Below, one piece after another: positions 44,746 through 53,691 of a stretch of 64,000 nucleotides of DNA. Position 1 is the stretch's first letter; every line of letters begins with the position of its first letter. A model generated the notes under the pieces. It saw only the letters and a program-made list of their open reading frames with translations. It did not search any database and was not told the origin of the DNA. The position numbers and the translations under genes are program-made. This DNA comes from Methanobrevibacter ruminantium (GTDB taxonomy: Archaea > Methanobacteriota > Methanobacteria > Methanobacteriales > Methanobacteriaceae): positions 248,001 through 312,000 of the forward strand of contig SFKZ01000001.1 in NCBI GenBank assembly GCA_004553595.1, in the 5' to 3' direction.

Positions 44746-46311
44746 CTAGGAACTGTATTTATCTATGGTATCCAATAACTTATTTGCATATTTGCTTAAC
44801 GGACCTAGCTTTCTGGTGAATCTTCTAAATCCTGCTACATCATCGTGAGATAATGTTCTAAGTGCTACAATTGCAATCATGTAGATGATTGGACAGATTA
44901 TCAATCCTGCAATCAATCCATAGCTATTGTTCGGAAGCACAAATGCAGGCAATGCCATAATCAATGAAGCTATTGTAACTTTAGTTAAGAATGAATAAGG
45001 GGCATGGGTTTTTGTTAATCTGAATTGAAGCAGGAACATAGGTATCATCATTATGAATGAAGCTATTGTGGTAGCTAGCGCTCCACCTTCAATTCCATAA
45101 GTTGGAATCAAGTACCATCCGAGTCCTAAAGTTATGATACAGCCAAATATCAAAAGATACATTGGAATTCTTGGATTTCCAATACCTTGAACAATACTTC
45201 CTGAAATTGTATAGATTGAATAGAATGTCATACCTAAAACAAGAATTGCAAGAGACATTGCACCATTCATGTAAGCGGAATTGGTGAAGTATACAAGCCC
45301 CATGATTTCCTTTGCAAAGATAGCTATTCCAACACACATTGGAATTACAAAGAACATTCCGTATTTGTAGGATGCATTCACATACTTTTCAAGAAGGTTT
45401 TGATCCTTAAGGGCATATGCTTCAGATGCCGCAGGCAATATTGTAGTTGCAAGTGAGCTTGAAACGATTAAAGGAAGTCTTGAAATAGGATCTGCTGCTG
45501 TAAAGTAACCGATTGCAGATGCAGCTAGGAATCCTCCCATAATCAAGGTACAGATACTGTAAATACCCATTTCAGCAAGTGCAGTGACTGTAACCGGAAT
45601 TGAAAAGAAAAGCAGTCTTTTTGCAAGGCCCAATTCCTGTCTGAAGGTGAACTTAAAGTCAGGATTTGCAGGAGGGATGTATTTTCCCATATACTTTTTA
45701 AAGATATAGACTGCAGATACTGCAGATGCTGCAAAACCGAGTACGGAACCTAATACTGCACCAAAGGTGGATAATCCTAAAATTACAAGTGCTGTTGCAA
45801 ATAGGATCATGAATATCTGTTCAATTGCACGTGTGTAAAGGATGTATTCCATTTTGTACACACCTTGGAAAGCACCTCTAAATGCACCAACTATTACACT
45901 GAAAGGAGTGATTAAACCAACAGCCTGGAGCGGCAATAATGCCTCTGGCTTATGATAATAGTTTGTAATTATAGGTGCAGCTACAAATACCATAATCAGA
46001 CCAAAGAAGAATCCTAAAAAGACCATTATCTTCAGTGCTGTAAAAACAGTTTGGCGAGCCAAATCCTCTTCATCAAGAGCATTGTATTCAGATACGTATT
46101 TAGCTATTGCTGGTGGAAGCCCTGCTGCAGACAAGACCTGGAATATTCCTTGAAATGGAGTTGTAAGTCCAAGTATACCATATGCTGCCGGTCCTAAGAG
46201 TGATGCCATAAGAAAACGGTAAAGGTATCCTCCTACACGGAAGATAACATTTCCTATTAAGATAATAGCGCTTCCTTTTGCTACTTTAGAACTTCCAGTC
46301 GCTTCTCCCAT
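44746..46311 (-). CDS. polysaccharide flippase, MOP superfamily (Wzx/MurJ-like)
   Basis: This polytopic membrane protein of about 521 residues has fourteen likely membrane segments and belongs to the polysaccharide-transport branch of the MOP flippases. The N-terminal motif GSAIILIGNVIFRVGGYLYR, the AAYGILGLTTPFQGIFQVLS stretch and AAGLPPAIAKYVSEY are typical of the MurJ/SpoVB/Wzx group. It should flip lipid-linked saccharide precursors to the outer face, for pseudomurein or the glycans made by enzymes elsewhere in the window. The start at 46311 is preferred because GGTGTGA stands two to three bases ahead; the ATG 13 codons earlier lacks one. Confidence 0.87.
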   Translation of the reverse strand: MGEATGSSKVAKGSAIILIGNVIFRVGGYLYRFLMASLLGPAAYGILGLTTPFQGIFQVLSAAGLPPAIAKYVSEYNALDEEDLARQTVFTALKIMVFLGFFFGLIMVFVAAPIITNYYHKPEALLPLQAVGLITPFSVIVGAFRGAFQGVYKMEYILYTRAIEQIFMILFATALVILGLSTFGAVLGSVLGFAASAVSAVYIFKKYMGKYIPPANPDFKFTFRQELGLAKRLLFFSIPVTVTALAEMGIYSICTLIMGGFLAASAIGYFTAADPISRLPLIVSSSLATTILPAASEAYALKDQNLLEKYVNASYKYGMFFVIPMCVGIAIFAKEIMGLVYFTNSAYMNGAMSLAILVLGMTFYSIYTISGSIVQGIGNPRIPMYLLIFGCIITLGLGWYLIPTYGIEGGALATTIASFIMMIPMFLLQFRLTKTHAPYSFLTKVTIASLIMALPAFVLPNNSYGLIAGLIICPIIYMIAIVALRTLSHDDVAGFRRFTRKLGPLSKYANKLLDTIDKYSS

Positions 46312-46477
46312 ATTCACACCATATTCTTTAAGAAAAGATAAAAATATCAAATTTTATAAAAATAAAATACTTAATAAAATTAATAGCAATTATACTATAT
46401 AATATAATTAGATATTCCTATATAAATTTTTATTTATACTTTTGTTAAATAAGGAATACTTTTTCAATAAATCCGCA

Positions 46478-47074
46478 TCATGATTTAAACTCTAACAGGA
46501 ACTCTTTAAAATGGCTTATAGTCATGTCCAATGTTTTAAGCCCGTATTCGTCTTCCTTTACACCTTCTGCACCATCATCCTGGGACCATAGGCATGCACC
46601 TAAATTAGCGCCAAAGGATCCTCCGCTTAATGGAATTATTTTATTCAAAAGGTAGAATGTGTTTATTTGCTGAATTGCCAATTCCTGACCTCCAGACCTG
46701 TCTCCACCTACAACTATTGAAATGCCCACCTTGTTTTTGAAAATGTCCAAGTCTTCCATAATCATTGCTTGGCATCTGTCAATCACGGCCTTCAATTGTG
46801 CAGAGACACTTCCGAAATGGATTGGACTTGCCATTATTATTCCATCTGCCTCCTTAAGAGCTTTATAGATCTCATCCATATCATCAGATATTGAGCATTT
46901 TCCCTTAGTTTCCGCGCATTCATTGCAGTGGGTGCAAGGAGAAATGCTTTTGTCTTTTACAGATATGAATGTGGTTTCAAATGAGTCTTCCTTTTCCAGT
47001 TCATTCAATGCCCTATTCAATAAGTATTCGCTGGCACCTTCCCTTGGACTTCCACAAATTCCAACAATTTTCAT
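46478..47074 (-). CDS. iron-sulfur flavoprotein
   Basis: This FMN-binding flavodoxin-like protein has a [4Fe-4S] cluster and belongs to the Isf family of anaerobes. It shows KIVGICGSPREGASEYLLNR (FMN phosphate loop), the compact Cys motif CTHCNECAETKGKC, ASPIHFGSVSAQLKAVIDRC and VVGGDRSGGQELAI. Its 198 residues match the family. Such proteins pass electrons from ferredoxin and are thought to reduce oxygen, peroxide or small molecules. GAGGG lies shortly before the ATG. It is not visibly in an operon. Confidence 0.88.
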   Translation of the reverse strand: MKIVGICGSPREGASEYLLNRALNELEKEDSFETTFISVKDKSISPCTHCNECAETKGKCSISDDMDEIYKALKEADGIIMASPIHFGSVSAQLKAVIDRCQAMIMEDLDIFKNKVGISIVVGGDRSGGQELAIQQINTFYLLNKIIPLSGGSFGANLGACLWSQDDGAEGVKEDEYGLKTLDMTISHFKEFLLEFKS

Positions 47075-47312
47075 TATCTTCCCTCACTTATAATCGAAAA
47101 TTTTTCAATTTTCACATCTTCACTACTATTTTTATCAACTTCCATTAAAAGTTTTTTTTTAAAAATTTTAAAAAAAATTATAAAACTTATATAATATAAA
47201 TCATATATTAAGATTATAATGTTATTTTATTGACTAATTTTTGTCATAAAAAATAATGTTCTAAATTTTATTGGATTATTTATTAATGATTATATTCTAA
47301 AATGGTGTTTTT

Positions 47313-48062
47313 ATGGATTTAGTAAAAGGTATTGTTAAAAAATATTTTAGGTCTTACAATAGGACATTGAAGGATGGTACTAAAAAGACCTATAAGACAG
47401 AACAGGTTCAGGTCACTGTATCTAAATCTGACAATATCTTTGAAGATAAGGAAGAAGTCTTTATCATCTCTTCAGCTCAAGCAGAAGAACTCAATGAGAT
47501 TGATGAAATGTTATCTGCTTTAGAATTGCATAATACCATGTTAGTGCAAGATAAAACAGAATTAACCAAAAAATTCGCTGTTGCTGATGAAGATTTACAG
47601 GCTGCCTTTTCTGAATTGAAAGCTATTTCTGAAAAGTTAGCTATAAAAGAAGAGGAATTGGAAGAATCCAGGAAAAAATTGCTTGTTTTAAAAGAGGATT
47701 GCTCTGGCTTGAAAGAGCAGCTTGAAGAAAACCAAAACACCATTTCCCGCTTAAGAAAACAATTGGAAGATAAGAACTTCATCATTTCAGACTTAACTGA
47801 TGACTTGGATCTATTGAATGAAAAATTGAATTCACAAAATGATGAACCTATGCTTGATTCTGAATTCATAAGCAATGAACAGTTCACTTCCAGTTCAAAT
47901 TCATATTCCTTTGATGATTATGTTGAATTGCAAAAGGAATACATTTCATTACTTAAAAAATACGAAAGATCTCAAGAGAATTTATACAATGAGAAAGTTA
48001 AGGTCATTCACTATAAAAATTTCTTGGATAAATTCAAAAACTTCATTTTAAGAATACAATAA
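47313..48062 (+). CDS. coiled-coil protein, relative of the one at 36333-37028
   Basis: 249 residues of unknown function. The N-terminal ~65 residues are basic and beta-like (VKKYFRSYNRTLKDGTKKTY, TEQVQVTVSKSDNIFEDKEE) and lead to VFIISSAQAEELNEIDEML. A long coiled coil follows (residues ~70-175), then a Ser-rich break and a second coil near the C-terminus. The order beta segment, xNxFExxExVxI, NEID, coil is the same as in the 36333-37028 protein, so the two look like diverged paralogues. GGTG lies before the ATG. It stands alone. Confidence 0.72.
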   Translation: MDLVKGIVKKYFRSYNRTLKDGTKKTYKTEQVQVTVSKSDNIFEDKEEVFIISSAQAEELNEIDEMLSALELHNTMLVQDKTELTKKFAVADEDLQAAFSELKAISEKLAIKEEELEESRKKLLVLKEDCSGLKEQLEENQNTISRLRKQLEDKNFIISDLTDDLDLLNEKLNSQNDEPMLDSEFISNEQFTSSSNSYSFDDYVELQKEYISLLKKYERSQENLYNEKVKVIHYKNFLDKFKNFILRIQ

Positions 48063-48233
48063 GTGTCTGTTTTTTATAAAATATTCTTAAAAGTCTTTTT
48101 TAAAATTTAATATTTCAAAATTAGCAGTAATAACTATTTTTTCCACTTTTTAAAGTTTTTAATAAAAATAGTAAAATTATAGAAGTCAAAACTTTAATGA
48201 AAACTTCTATAAATTATAAAAATCTTTTTTTAA

Positions 48234-48560
48234 TTAGAACATGTCTCTTGCGTTACCTCTGTAACCCATGACCTGTTCCTCTTCCTCATCAATTTCGTCA
48301 TCAGGATTAGGATTCCATCTTTTCAAGTTTGGAAGGAAATTACAGAGCAATCCGGTTGCTTCCTCTTCACGCAAATCAGGATTCCTTTTCATCATTCTTT
48401 TTGCATGTCTAATAATCATTTCATTTACGGTAATGTCAGGTTCAGTGAACTCTCCATTTTGGAAACAGTCTTTACAGTAATCCATATTTGGACTTCCGTC
48501 TTCATTGGTTCCATAGTCATTCCTTCCCATCGGTCTGCCGCAAGAATTGCAAAATGCCAT
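48234..48560 (-). CDS. small zinc-ribbon protein
   Basis: 108 residues. The N-terminal zinc ribbon has four Cys in two pairs: CNSCGRPM and YCKDCFQNGEF, of the putative zinc-ribbon family seen in many archaea and bacteria. A helical segment (EMIIRHAKRMMKRNPDLREE) follows, then an acidic C-terminal tail. Function unknown; regulatory or protein-binding roles are possible. The start at 48560 has AGGTGA four bases upstream. An in-frame start seven codons earlier has none. Confidence 0.78.
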   Translation of the reverse strand: MAFCNSCGRPMGRNDYGTNEDGSPNMDYCKDCFQNGEFTEPDITVNEMIIRHAKRMMKRNPDLREEEATGLLCNFLPNLKRWNPNPDDEIDEEEEQVMGYRGNARDMF

Positions 48561-48616
48561 TGTTTCACCTATTAATTTCACTTAAAATGATTTAAATCGT
48601 GTTGAATATTAAAAAA

Positions 48617-48661
48617 TTATTTAAAAAAAATAGCTAATTAGAATTAATCTAATTAGCTAAT
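48617..48661 (-). terminator. hairpin terminator after fae-hps
   Basis: TAGCTAATTAGA (48633-48644) and TCTAATTAGCTA (48650-48661) form a twelve-base perfect stem with a five-base loop. On the minus strand a run of eight T follows. It lies about 30 bases past the fae-hps stop. Confidence 0.85.
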
Positions 48662-48690
48662 GCATAATAATTTTAATCAATTGACGCTGC

Positions 48691-49908
48691 TTAAATTTGC
48701 TCATCGTCTTCCATTACCACTCTCATGTGGTTTGGATCTACAGGCATATGGGCTAAGAAATCTTCTGCAGCTCTTCTTGGGTCACCAGAACCAATGATGT
48801 ATCTACCTGCGATTATGATATCTGCACCTTTTTCAAATGCTTCTTCTGCTTTTTCAGGAGTGATTCCTCCAGCAACAGCAGCAAGACCTCCAGTAAGTTC
48901 TTTAATTTCCTTAATGTTACCCCATGCACTTACGTCATCAAGGTTTTTACCTTCTGCTCTAAGTTTACTTTCAAGGTCAACATTTCTGTGTAAGAGAACA
49001 ATGTCTGGCATGAACTCTGGGTTGAGTTGTTTGATTTTGTCAGTGAAGTTATCTACATTCATCATATCGAGGATAGAGTAAATACCTTGCTTTTGAGTTT
49101 CGTGGATTGCTTTTTCAATGGATTCAATGGTACCGAGACCGGAAATAGCAACTGCATCAGCAGTTTCATCTGCAGCCATCTTAACTTCCACTCTTCCTAC
49201 GTCCAAGGTTTTTAAGTCAGCAATAATGAATGCACTTGGTGCCAATTCTCTGATTTTTCCAACAATTCCAACACCGAATTTTTTAACGAGAGGAGTTCCT
49301 GCTTCAAGGAGGATTCTTTCTCTGTTAGGGAGTTGCTTAATGATTCTTGCCATTGCCTCTTCATTGTCAAGGTCAAGAGCAACTTGCAAGTAAGGTGGTT
49401 CGTAAAGCTTGATTGCTTTGAATCCCATAATAGCGTGGGTTCCACGATCTTTTTCGTATAATACTTTGTCAATGTCTGGGTAACCTTTCAATGCTCTTTT
49501 GATTGCAAGTTTGGTTGCTGCATAGTTGTATTGGTAGATTTTTCTGTAATCTTGTGCAGCTGGGCTGATGAATACGCTTGCATTAATTACCCAATCTTCA
49601 GCTTTGTCTTTAGGAATGATTCCTTCTTCTACACAATCAGCTACAGCTCTACCTACAGCAGTTTGAGCTGGTCCAAAGATTTTGCTTGCATCATCTAAGT
49701 CACCAACAGTTACTTTAGGAATAATGATGGTGGCTGGTTTGGTAATTAAGTTAGGTCTGATTACACTGAGCAATGGGGTGTGTCCAACAGATAATTGGCT
49801 TAATCCATTAGCAAAAGCGTTTCCTACAGGACCATCTTTTTCACCAATAAGTAAATCAACGTGTGCTAATTCGTCTCCGTCTCCGATAAGAGCTTCTCCT
49901 ATAAACAT
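48691..49908 (-). CDS. fae-hps: bifunctional formaldehyde-activating enzyme / 3-hexulose-6-phosphate synthase
   Basis: This fusion enzyme of methanogens interconverts free formaldehyde, methylene-H4MPT and hexulose-6-phosphate, and is used mainly to make ribulose-5-phosphate for nucleotides. Residues ~1-165 are Fae: FIGEALIGDGDELAHVDLLI with the catalytic His16, NGLSQLSVGHTPLLSVIRPN and ASVFISPAAQDYRKIY. Residues ~170-405 are Hps, an orotidine-decarboxylase-like TIM barrel: LQVALDLDNEEAMARI, LLEAGTPLVKKFG, IIADLKTLDVGRVEVKMA and VAGGITPEKAEEAFEKGADI. The 405-residue length is as expected. GGAGG lies seven bases before the ATG. Codon use indicates fairly high expression. Confidence 0.97.
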   Translation of the reverse strand: MFIGEALIGDGDELAHVDLLIGEKDGPVGNAFANGLSQLSVGHTPLLSVIRPNLITKPATIIIPKVTVGDLDDASKIFGPAQTAVGRAVADCVEEGIIPKDKAEDWVINASVFISPAAQDYRKIYQYNYAATKLAIKRALKGYPDIDKVLYEKDRGTHAIMGFKAIKLYEPPYLQVALDLDNEEAMARIIKQLPNRERILLEAGTPLVKKFGVGIVGKIRELAPSAFIIADLKTLDVGRVEVKMAADETADAVAISGLGTIESIEKAIHETQKQGIYSILDMMNVDNFTDKIKQLNPEFMPDIVLLHRNVDLESKLRAEGKNLDDVSAWGNIKEIKELTGGLAAVAGGITPEKAEEAFEKGADIIIAGRYIIGSGDPRRAAEDFLAHMPVDPNHMRVVMEDDEQI

Positions 49909-50239
49909 TTCATATCCTCCAATTTCAAGAATAATTTTATAATTATGATTTTAATTTAAATCATTTTTAAGTCATTTTTTGAATTTATTTAGTTTAAATA
50001 TTACAAATATTACTTTCATAATATAGTAAGTATTTATACAATATAATTTATGATTTTAATACAATATATAGTTAAGTAATTATATTTTGAAAATGAGTAA
50101 GAAAAATTAAAAAATAATTTTAAAAATCAATTCTAAAAAATAAATCTTAAAAATAGTCTATAAATAAGTCTAAAAATAAATTAAAAAAGAAAAAATGTTT
50201 TGTAAAAAATAAGGGTTTGGTTTAAAAAAAGAAAAAGAA
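49909..50239. other. AT-rich intergenic region with fae-hps promoter
   Basis: 330 bases without a gene. On the minus strand TGTATAAATAC (about 50033-50043) is a likely TATA element for fae-hps, giving a leader of about 100 bases that ends in GGAGG. The left-over part toward 50239 is A-rich and shows nothing else. Confidence 0.5.
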
Positions 50240-51085
50240 TTATGGATAGATTACCCCATCAGGGACTCCATAATCTTTATATTTTTGAGCTATCTTATCG
50301 ACAGTTCCATCTTCATACATTTCATTTAAGGTTTCTTGAACTTGATCTCTCAATTCAGTATTGTCCTTAGCGAATCCAATACCATACTGTTCAAGGGATA
50401 ATGGGGTTTCCAAGATTCTGTAATTTTCCTCATTGTATTTTGTATTGATAATGTATTTCATAACATCACAATCGCCAAGAACAGCATCACAGGTTCCAGA
50501 TTCCAAATCCATGAATGATGTATCGTATTCAGTTATTTCATAGATATTTGCAAAATCGTCTTTTAAGTCTTTATTGTTTTCAAGAGCTGCAATAGCGCTG
50601 CTTCCCATTTCCACATCTATATCTTTTCCTTTCAAGTCTTCAACTGAAGAGATGTTGGAATCCGCTTTTACAACGAATACTGGGAATTGTTGAAATATGG
50701 TTTGGTCCAAGCGTAATCATCTTCCCGGCCATTGATTGTAAATCCACTCCAAATACAGTCTATAGCACCGGAGTCGAGTTCAGCTTCTTTAGTGTCCCAA
50801 TCGATTATCTGGTGTTTCACTAATGTCCAATTGTTTCTGTCACAGACTTCTTGGGCTAAGTCTAAATCGTAACCGGTCACTTCACCATTATCGTCTGTAT
50901 ATTCGAATGGTGGAAATTCAACGAAATATCCAACAACGAAATTGGTTTCATTATTTTCAGCGCTGGAGTCATCACCTAAAAAAATCAAACCAACCTGCAC
51001 TAACTGAGCTTATCATCAAAAAAGAAATAAGCAAAACAGTTAAAACCATAAAAATTCTCTTTATATTAATCTTAAGCCCCTTCAA
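50240..51085 (-). pseudogene. amino acid ABC transporter substrate-binding protein, two frameshifts
   Basis: This is a periplasmic-binding-protein-type solute receptor for amino acids (family 3). Reading across three frames gives one continuous protein. A signal peptide (MVLTVLLISFLMISSVSA, with an earlier TTG start at 51085 possible) comes first, then WFDF. A 7-T run (50978-50984) shifts the frame, one base too long. The mature domain follows (VVGYFVEFPPFEYTDDNGEV, GYDLDLAQEVC, CIWSGFTINGREDDY). A missing base at 50679-50681 breaks it within NNSQ-VFVVKADS. The last part (VEDLKGKDIDVEMGSSAIAA, GYGIGFAKDN-like) continues to 50240. No permease or ATPase gene is nearby. It is either decayed or affected by base-call errors. 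Confidence 0.83.
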
Positions 51086-51268
51086 TAAAAATTAAAACAA
51101 TCCATATTTAATAAAAATTTTTTCTGAATAAATTGTTCAATAATAATTGTTCATATTACTATTTATTCAATTTAATATTTAAATATGGGATTGTTAATCA
51201 GTTCAATATTTAAAAAGAGCAATAATAAAAAATAAATTAGTTCCTATACGAACAAATAAAAATATGTC

Positions 51269-51305
51269 AAAAAAAAAAGAAATTATAAGTTGATTTAATC
51301 AACTT
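51269..51305 (-). terminator. hairpin terminator overlapping the thrS stop
   Basis: AAGTTGAT and ATCAACTT pair around TAA (51287-51305). On the minus strand ATAATTTC and a run of ten or more T follow. It overlaps the thrS stop codon. Confidence 0.8.
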
Positions 51306-53130
51306 ATTTGAAATTAATTCTTTCAGCAACGTTTCTTGGTAAAGGAAGTCTTCTAAATGGCATTCTTTTAGTTTCTTCCTTAACTGATGCGATAAGTTCA
51401 TCTGCAGTCATGTCAACTTTCTCACCAGTCTTTCTTACAGTTACATTGTAATTGTCGGTTTCAATTTCCTTGTCCCCGATTACAACGATGTAAGGGATCC
51501 ATTCCTTAGAAGCGTTTCTGATTTTCTTACCTACTCTGTCGTCACTGTTGTCAACATCTACACGAATGTTTTCAGCTGCAATCTTGTCAGCCAATTCGTT
51601 AGCATAGTCTAAATGCTTTTCACCGATTGGCAAGATTCTTACTTGAGATGGGCTTAACCAAATTGGTAACATTGGAGCTTTTCCATCTTCTTTTGCAGTG
51701 TTTTCAAGTAAGCTGCAGATAACTCTTTCTACACTACCGGTAGGTGAACAGTGTAAGATGATAGGGTTTTGAGCATCTTCGTTTTCGTCAACATACTCGA
51801 TGTTGAATCTTCTACCACTTTCCACATCTATTTGCACAGTAGGGTTTTCGATAGGTCTTCCTAAGTAGTCAATAGCTGCAAAGTCGATTTTACAGGACCA
51901 GTAGTGTTTTCTTTCAGGCAAGATTTCGAGTAATAATGGTTTGCCGATCCTTTTAGCGGTTGCTTCCATCCAGTCCTTGTGTTCATCGTAGAAGTCTTTG
52001 GTTGCTCTGAAGATTGCTTCGTAGTTAACGTCAAGGTCTACACCGGTTTGCACACACATGTCAACTTGAGCATCAAACTCTTCAAGTGCTTGAGGCATGT
52101 CAGCACAGAAACTGTGCATATCTGGCATGGTGAATGCTCTGAGTCTCTTAAGACCTACAACTTCTCCTCTTTTCTCGAATCTGAAACTGTAAGTGGATAA
52201 TTCGTAAACCTTTGCAGGCAAGTTTTTCCAAGTGAGGAAAGATCCGCCAAGAACTCTGAATGCACCGAAACAGCATGCAAATCTAAGCATTAAGTCTTTT
52301 TTGGTTGCGGTTTTGTATTGTCTTTCACCGAATTTTGCTGCATGTTCCCTGATTGCATCATTTGCAAGGTCATAGAAGATTGGAGTTTCGATAGGCATTG
52401 CACCTAAGTCAACTACAAAGTTGTAAACGTAATCTGCAAGCAAGTCACGGACTAATCTACCTTTTGGATACCATTTAAGGTTTCCAATGTCGGATGCAAG
52501 CTCATAGTCACATAATTCCTTTTCTCTCATGATCTTTACATGTGGAGGTTCCCCTTCATCAGAAGCACCTTCCCCTAGTTCGTATGCAACAAGCTTTTCC
52601 AAATCCTTGCTTTCATAGTTGTATTCCTTAGGGTCAAAGGTTTCACCATCTTTGAATATTAACCAGGTGGATGGTTTTTTCTCTTCCTTTTCTTCCTCTT
52701 CTTCGACATCTGCAGTGATGGTTCTTGAAAGTTCGGATAATGGGTGTCCTTTACAAGAAATTTCAAATGCCTTATACCAACCGAATGGTACTCTAAATAC
52801 ATCCAATCCCTCTGCTTTAAGTGCTTCCTCAGCATCTTTCAATATTTGCACAGCTACTTTAGGTGCACCAAGGGATGAAGAAAGGTGAGCATATGGGTAC
52901 AAGACGATTTTTTCTGCATTGACTTCTTCATTGGTTTTAATAACTTCAGCAACTAAATTCTTGACAATAGCGCTTGGGTTTTCCTCGTCCTCTTTTTCAA
53001 TGGATGAGAAAACAACCAAAGCTTCATCAAAAGCCCCATTTTTTTGAGCTTCTTCGATTTCTTCAGCTACTGGAGTTTTGTTTTTTACTTGATATTTTAT
53101 ATAATCAGAGTGAATAAGTAAAACTCTCAT
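51304..53130 (-). CDS. thrS: threonyl-tRNA synthetase, archaeal type
   Basis: This class II synthetase charges tRNA(Thr). The N-terminal ~145 residues are the archaeal editing domain, related to D-aminoacyl-tRNA deacylase (MRVLLIHSDYIKYQVKNKTP, YPYAHLSSSLGAPKVAVQIL, VFRVPFGWYKAFEISCKGHP), which removes misacylated Ser. The catalytic core shows motif 2 (STYSFRFEKRGEVVGLKRLR, FTMPDMHSF) and motif 3 (HCSPTGSVERVICSLLE). The zinc-site Cys lies in RFACCFGAFR. The C-terminal ~110 residues are the anticodon-binding domain (PIGEKHLDYANELADKI). Its 608 residues are normal. GGTGA precedes the ATG. Confidence 0.97.
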   Translation of the reverse strand: MRVLLIHSDYIKYQVKNKTPVAEEIEEAQKNGAFDEALVVFSSIEKEDEENPSAIVKNLVAEVIKTNEEVNAEKIVLYPYAHLSSSLGAPKVAVQILKDAEEALKAEGLDVFRVPFGWYKAFEISCKGHPLSELSRTITADVEEEEEKEEKKPSTWLIFKDGETFDPKEYNYESKDLEKLVAYELGEGASDEGEPPHVKIMREKELCDYELASDIGNLKWYPKGRLVRDLLADYVYNFVVDLGAMPIETPIFYDLANDAIREHAAKFGERQYKTATKKDLMLRFACCFGAFRVLGGSFLTWKNLPAKVYELSTYSFRFEKRGEVVGLKRLRAFTMPDMHSFCADMPQALEEFDAQVDMCVQTGVDLDVNYEAIFRATKDFYDEHKDWMEATAKRIGKPLLLEILPERKHYWSCKIDFAAIDYLGRPIENPTVQIDVESGRRFNIEYVDENEDAQNPIILHCSPTGSVERVICSLLENTAKEDGKAPMLPIWLSPSQVRILPIGEKHLDYANELADKIAAENIRVDVDNSDDRVGKKIRNASKEWIPYIVVIGDKEIETDNYNVTVRKTGEKVDMTADELIASVKEETKRMPFRRLPLPRNVAERINFK

Positions 53131-53319
53131 ATTTTCACCAGTTTTTGTTTTAAAAATAATTTATTGATAAATATTATATACACAATAATATTATAACTTT
53201 ATTTTTTATATTATTTAATTATTAGTAATAATCGGATAATAATCATGATAATAATTGTGATTTCAAATAAAGTAATTATGAATCTAAAATTTAATCTTGC
53301 ATTAACGATATTTAATTAA

Positions 53320-53359
53320 AAATAAAAAAAGAATTTAGATTAATAAGCATTAATCTAAA
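53320..53359 (-). terminator. hairpin terminator of the barnase-barstar operon
   Basis: TTTAGATTAAT (53334-53344) and ATTAATCTAAA (53349-53359) make an eleven-base stem with a four-base loop. On the minus strand TTC and a run of seven T follow. It overlaps the barstar stop codon, so the two genes share one 3' end. Confidence 0.8.
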
Positions 53360-53652
53360 ATTAATTTCAAATCAGGATTTTCAACTGATGCATCCTTAAA
53401 AGTAGCTATTAGATCTTCATCAAGAACTGAACTGTCCTTTATAATGATAATTTTATTAGGCAATTCACAAAGACAATCGTATAATGCATCAAGATTTTCA
53501 CCATAAAAATTTGGGAAATCCAGTTTTTCCTTAATGTATTCATGAGGATTCTCTTTCATTTCTTCCCCATACAAGACTATTTCATTCATGTTATCTACCA
53601 TCTTTTTCAGTTTTCTTCTAAGTCTTCTATTTTCCAATAGTTTATTTGTCAT
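53350..53652 (-). CDS. barstar family ribonuclease inhibitor
   Basis: This is a cytoplasmic inhibitor expected to cap the active site of the ribonuclease encoded just upstream. The barstar signature is strong: DFPNFYGENLDALYDCL aligns with the bacterial inhibitor's LPEYYGENLDALWDCL. It keeps both barnase-contacting Asp residues (Asp55 and Asp59, matching Asp35 and Asp39) and the Tyr before Gly; Trp38 is Tyr58. The end, NPDLKLILD, fits barstar's last strand. A basic stretch of ~20 residues (NKLLENRRLRRKLKK) precedes the normal barstar start; an internal ATG at codon 22 would give a classic 79-residue inhibitor. It lies 39 bases after the ribonuclease gene, with a shared terminator. Confidence 0.9.
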   Translation of the reverse strand: MTNKLLENRRLRRKLKKMVDNMNEIVLYGEEMKENPHEYIKEKLDFPNFYGENLDALYDCLCELPNKIIIIKDSSVLDEDLIATFKDASVENPDLKLILD

Positions 53653-53691
53653 AGTATCATTCTAAGTAATTTGCATATGCAGATTACAAGC

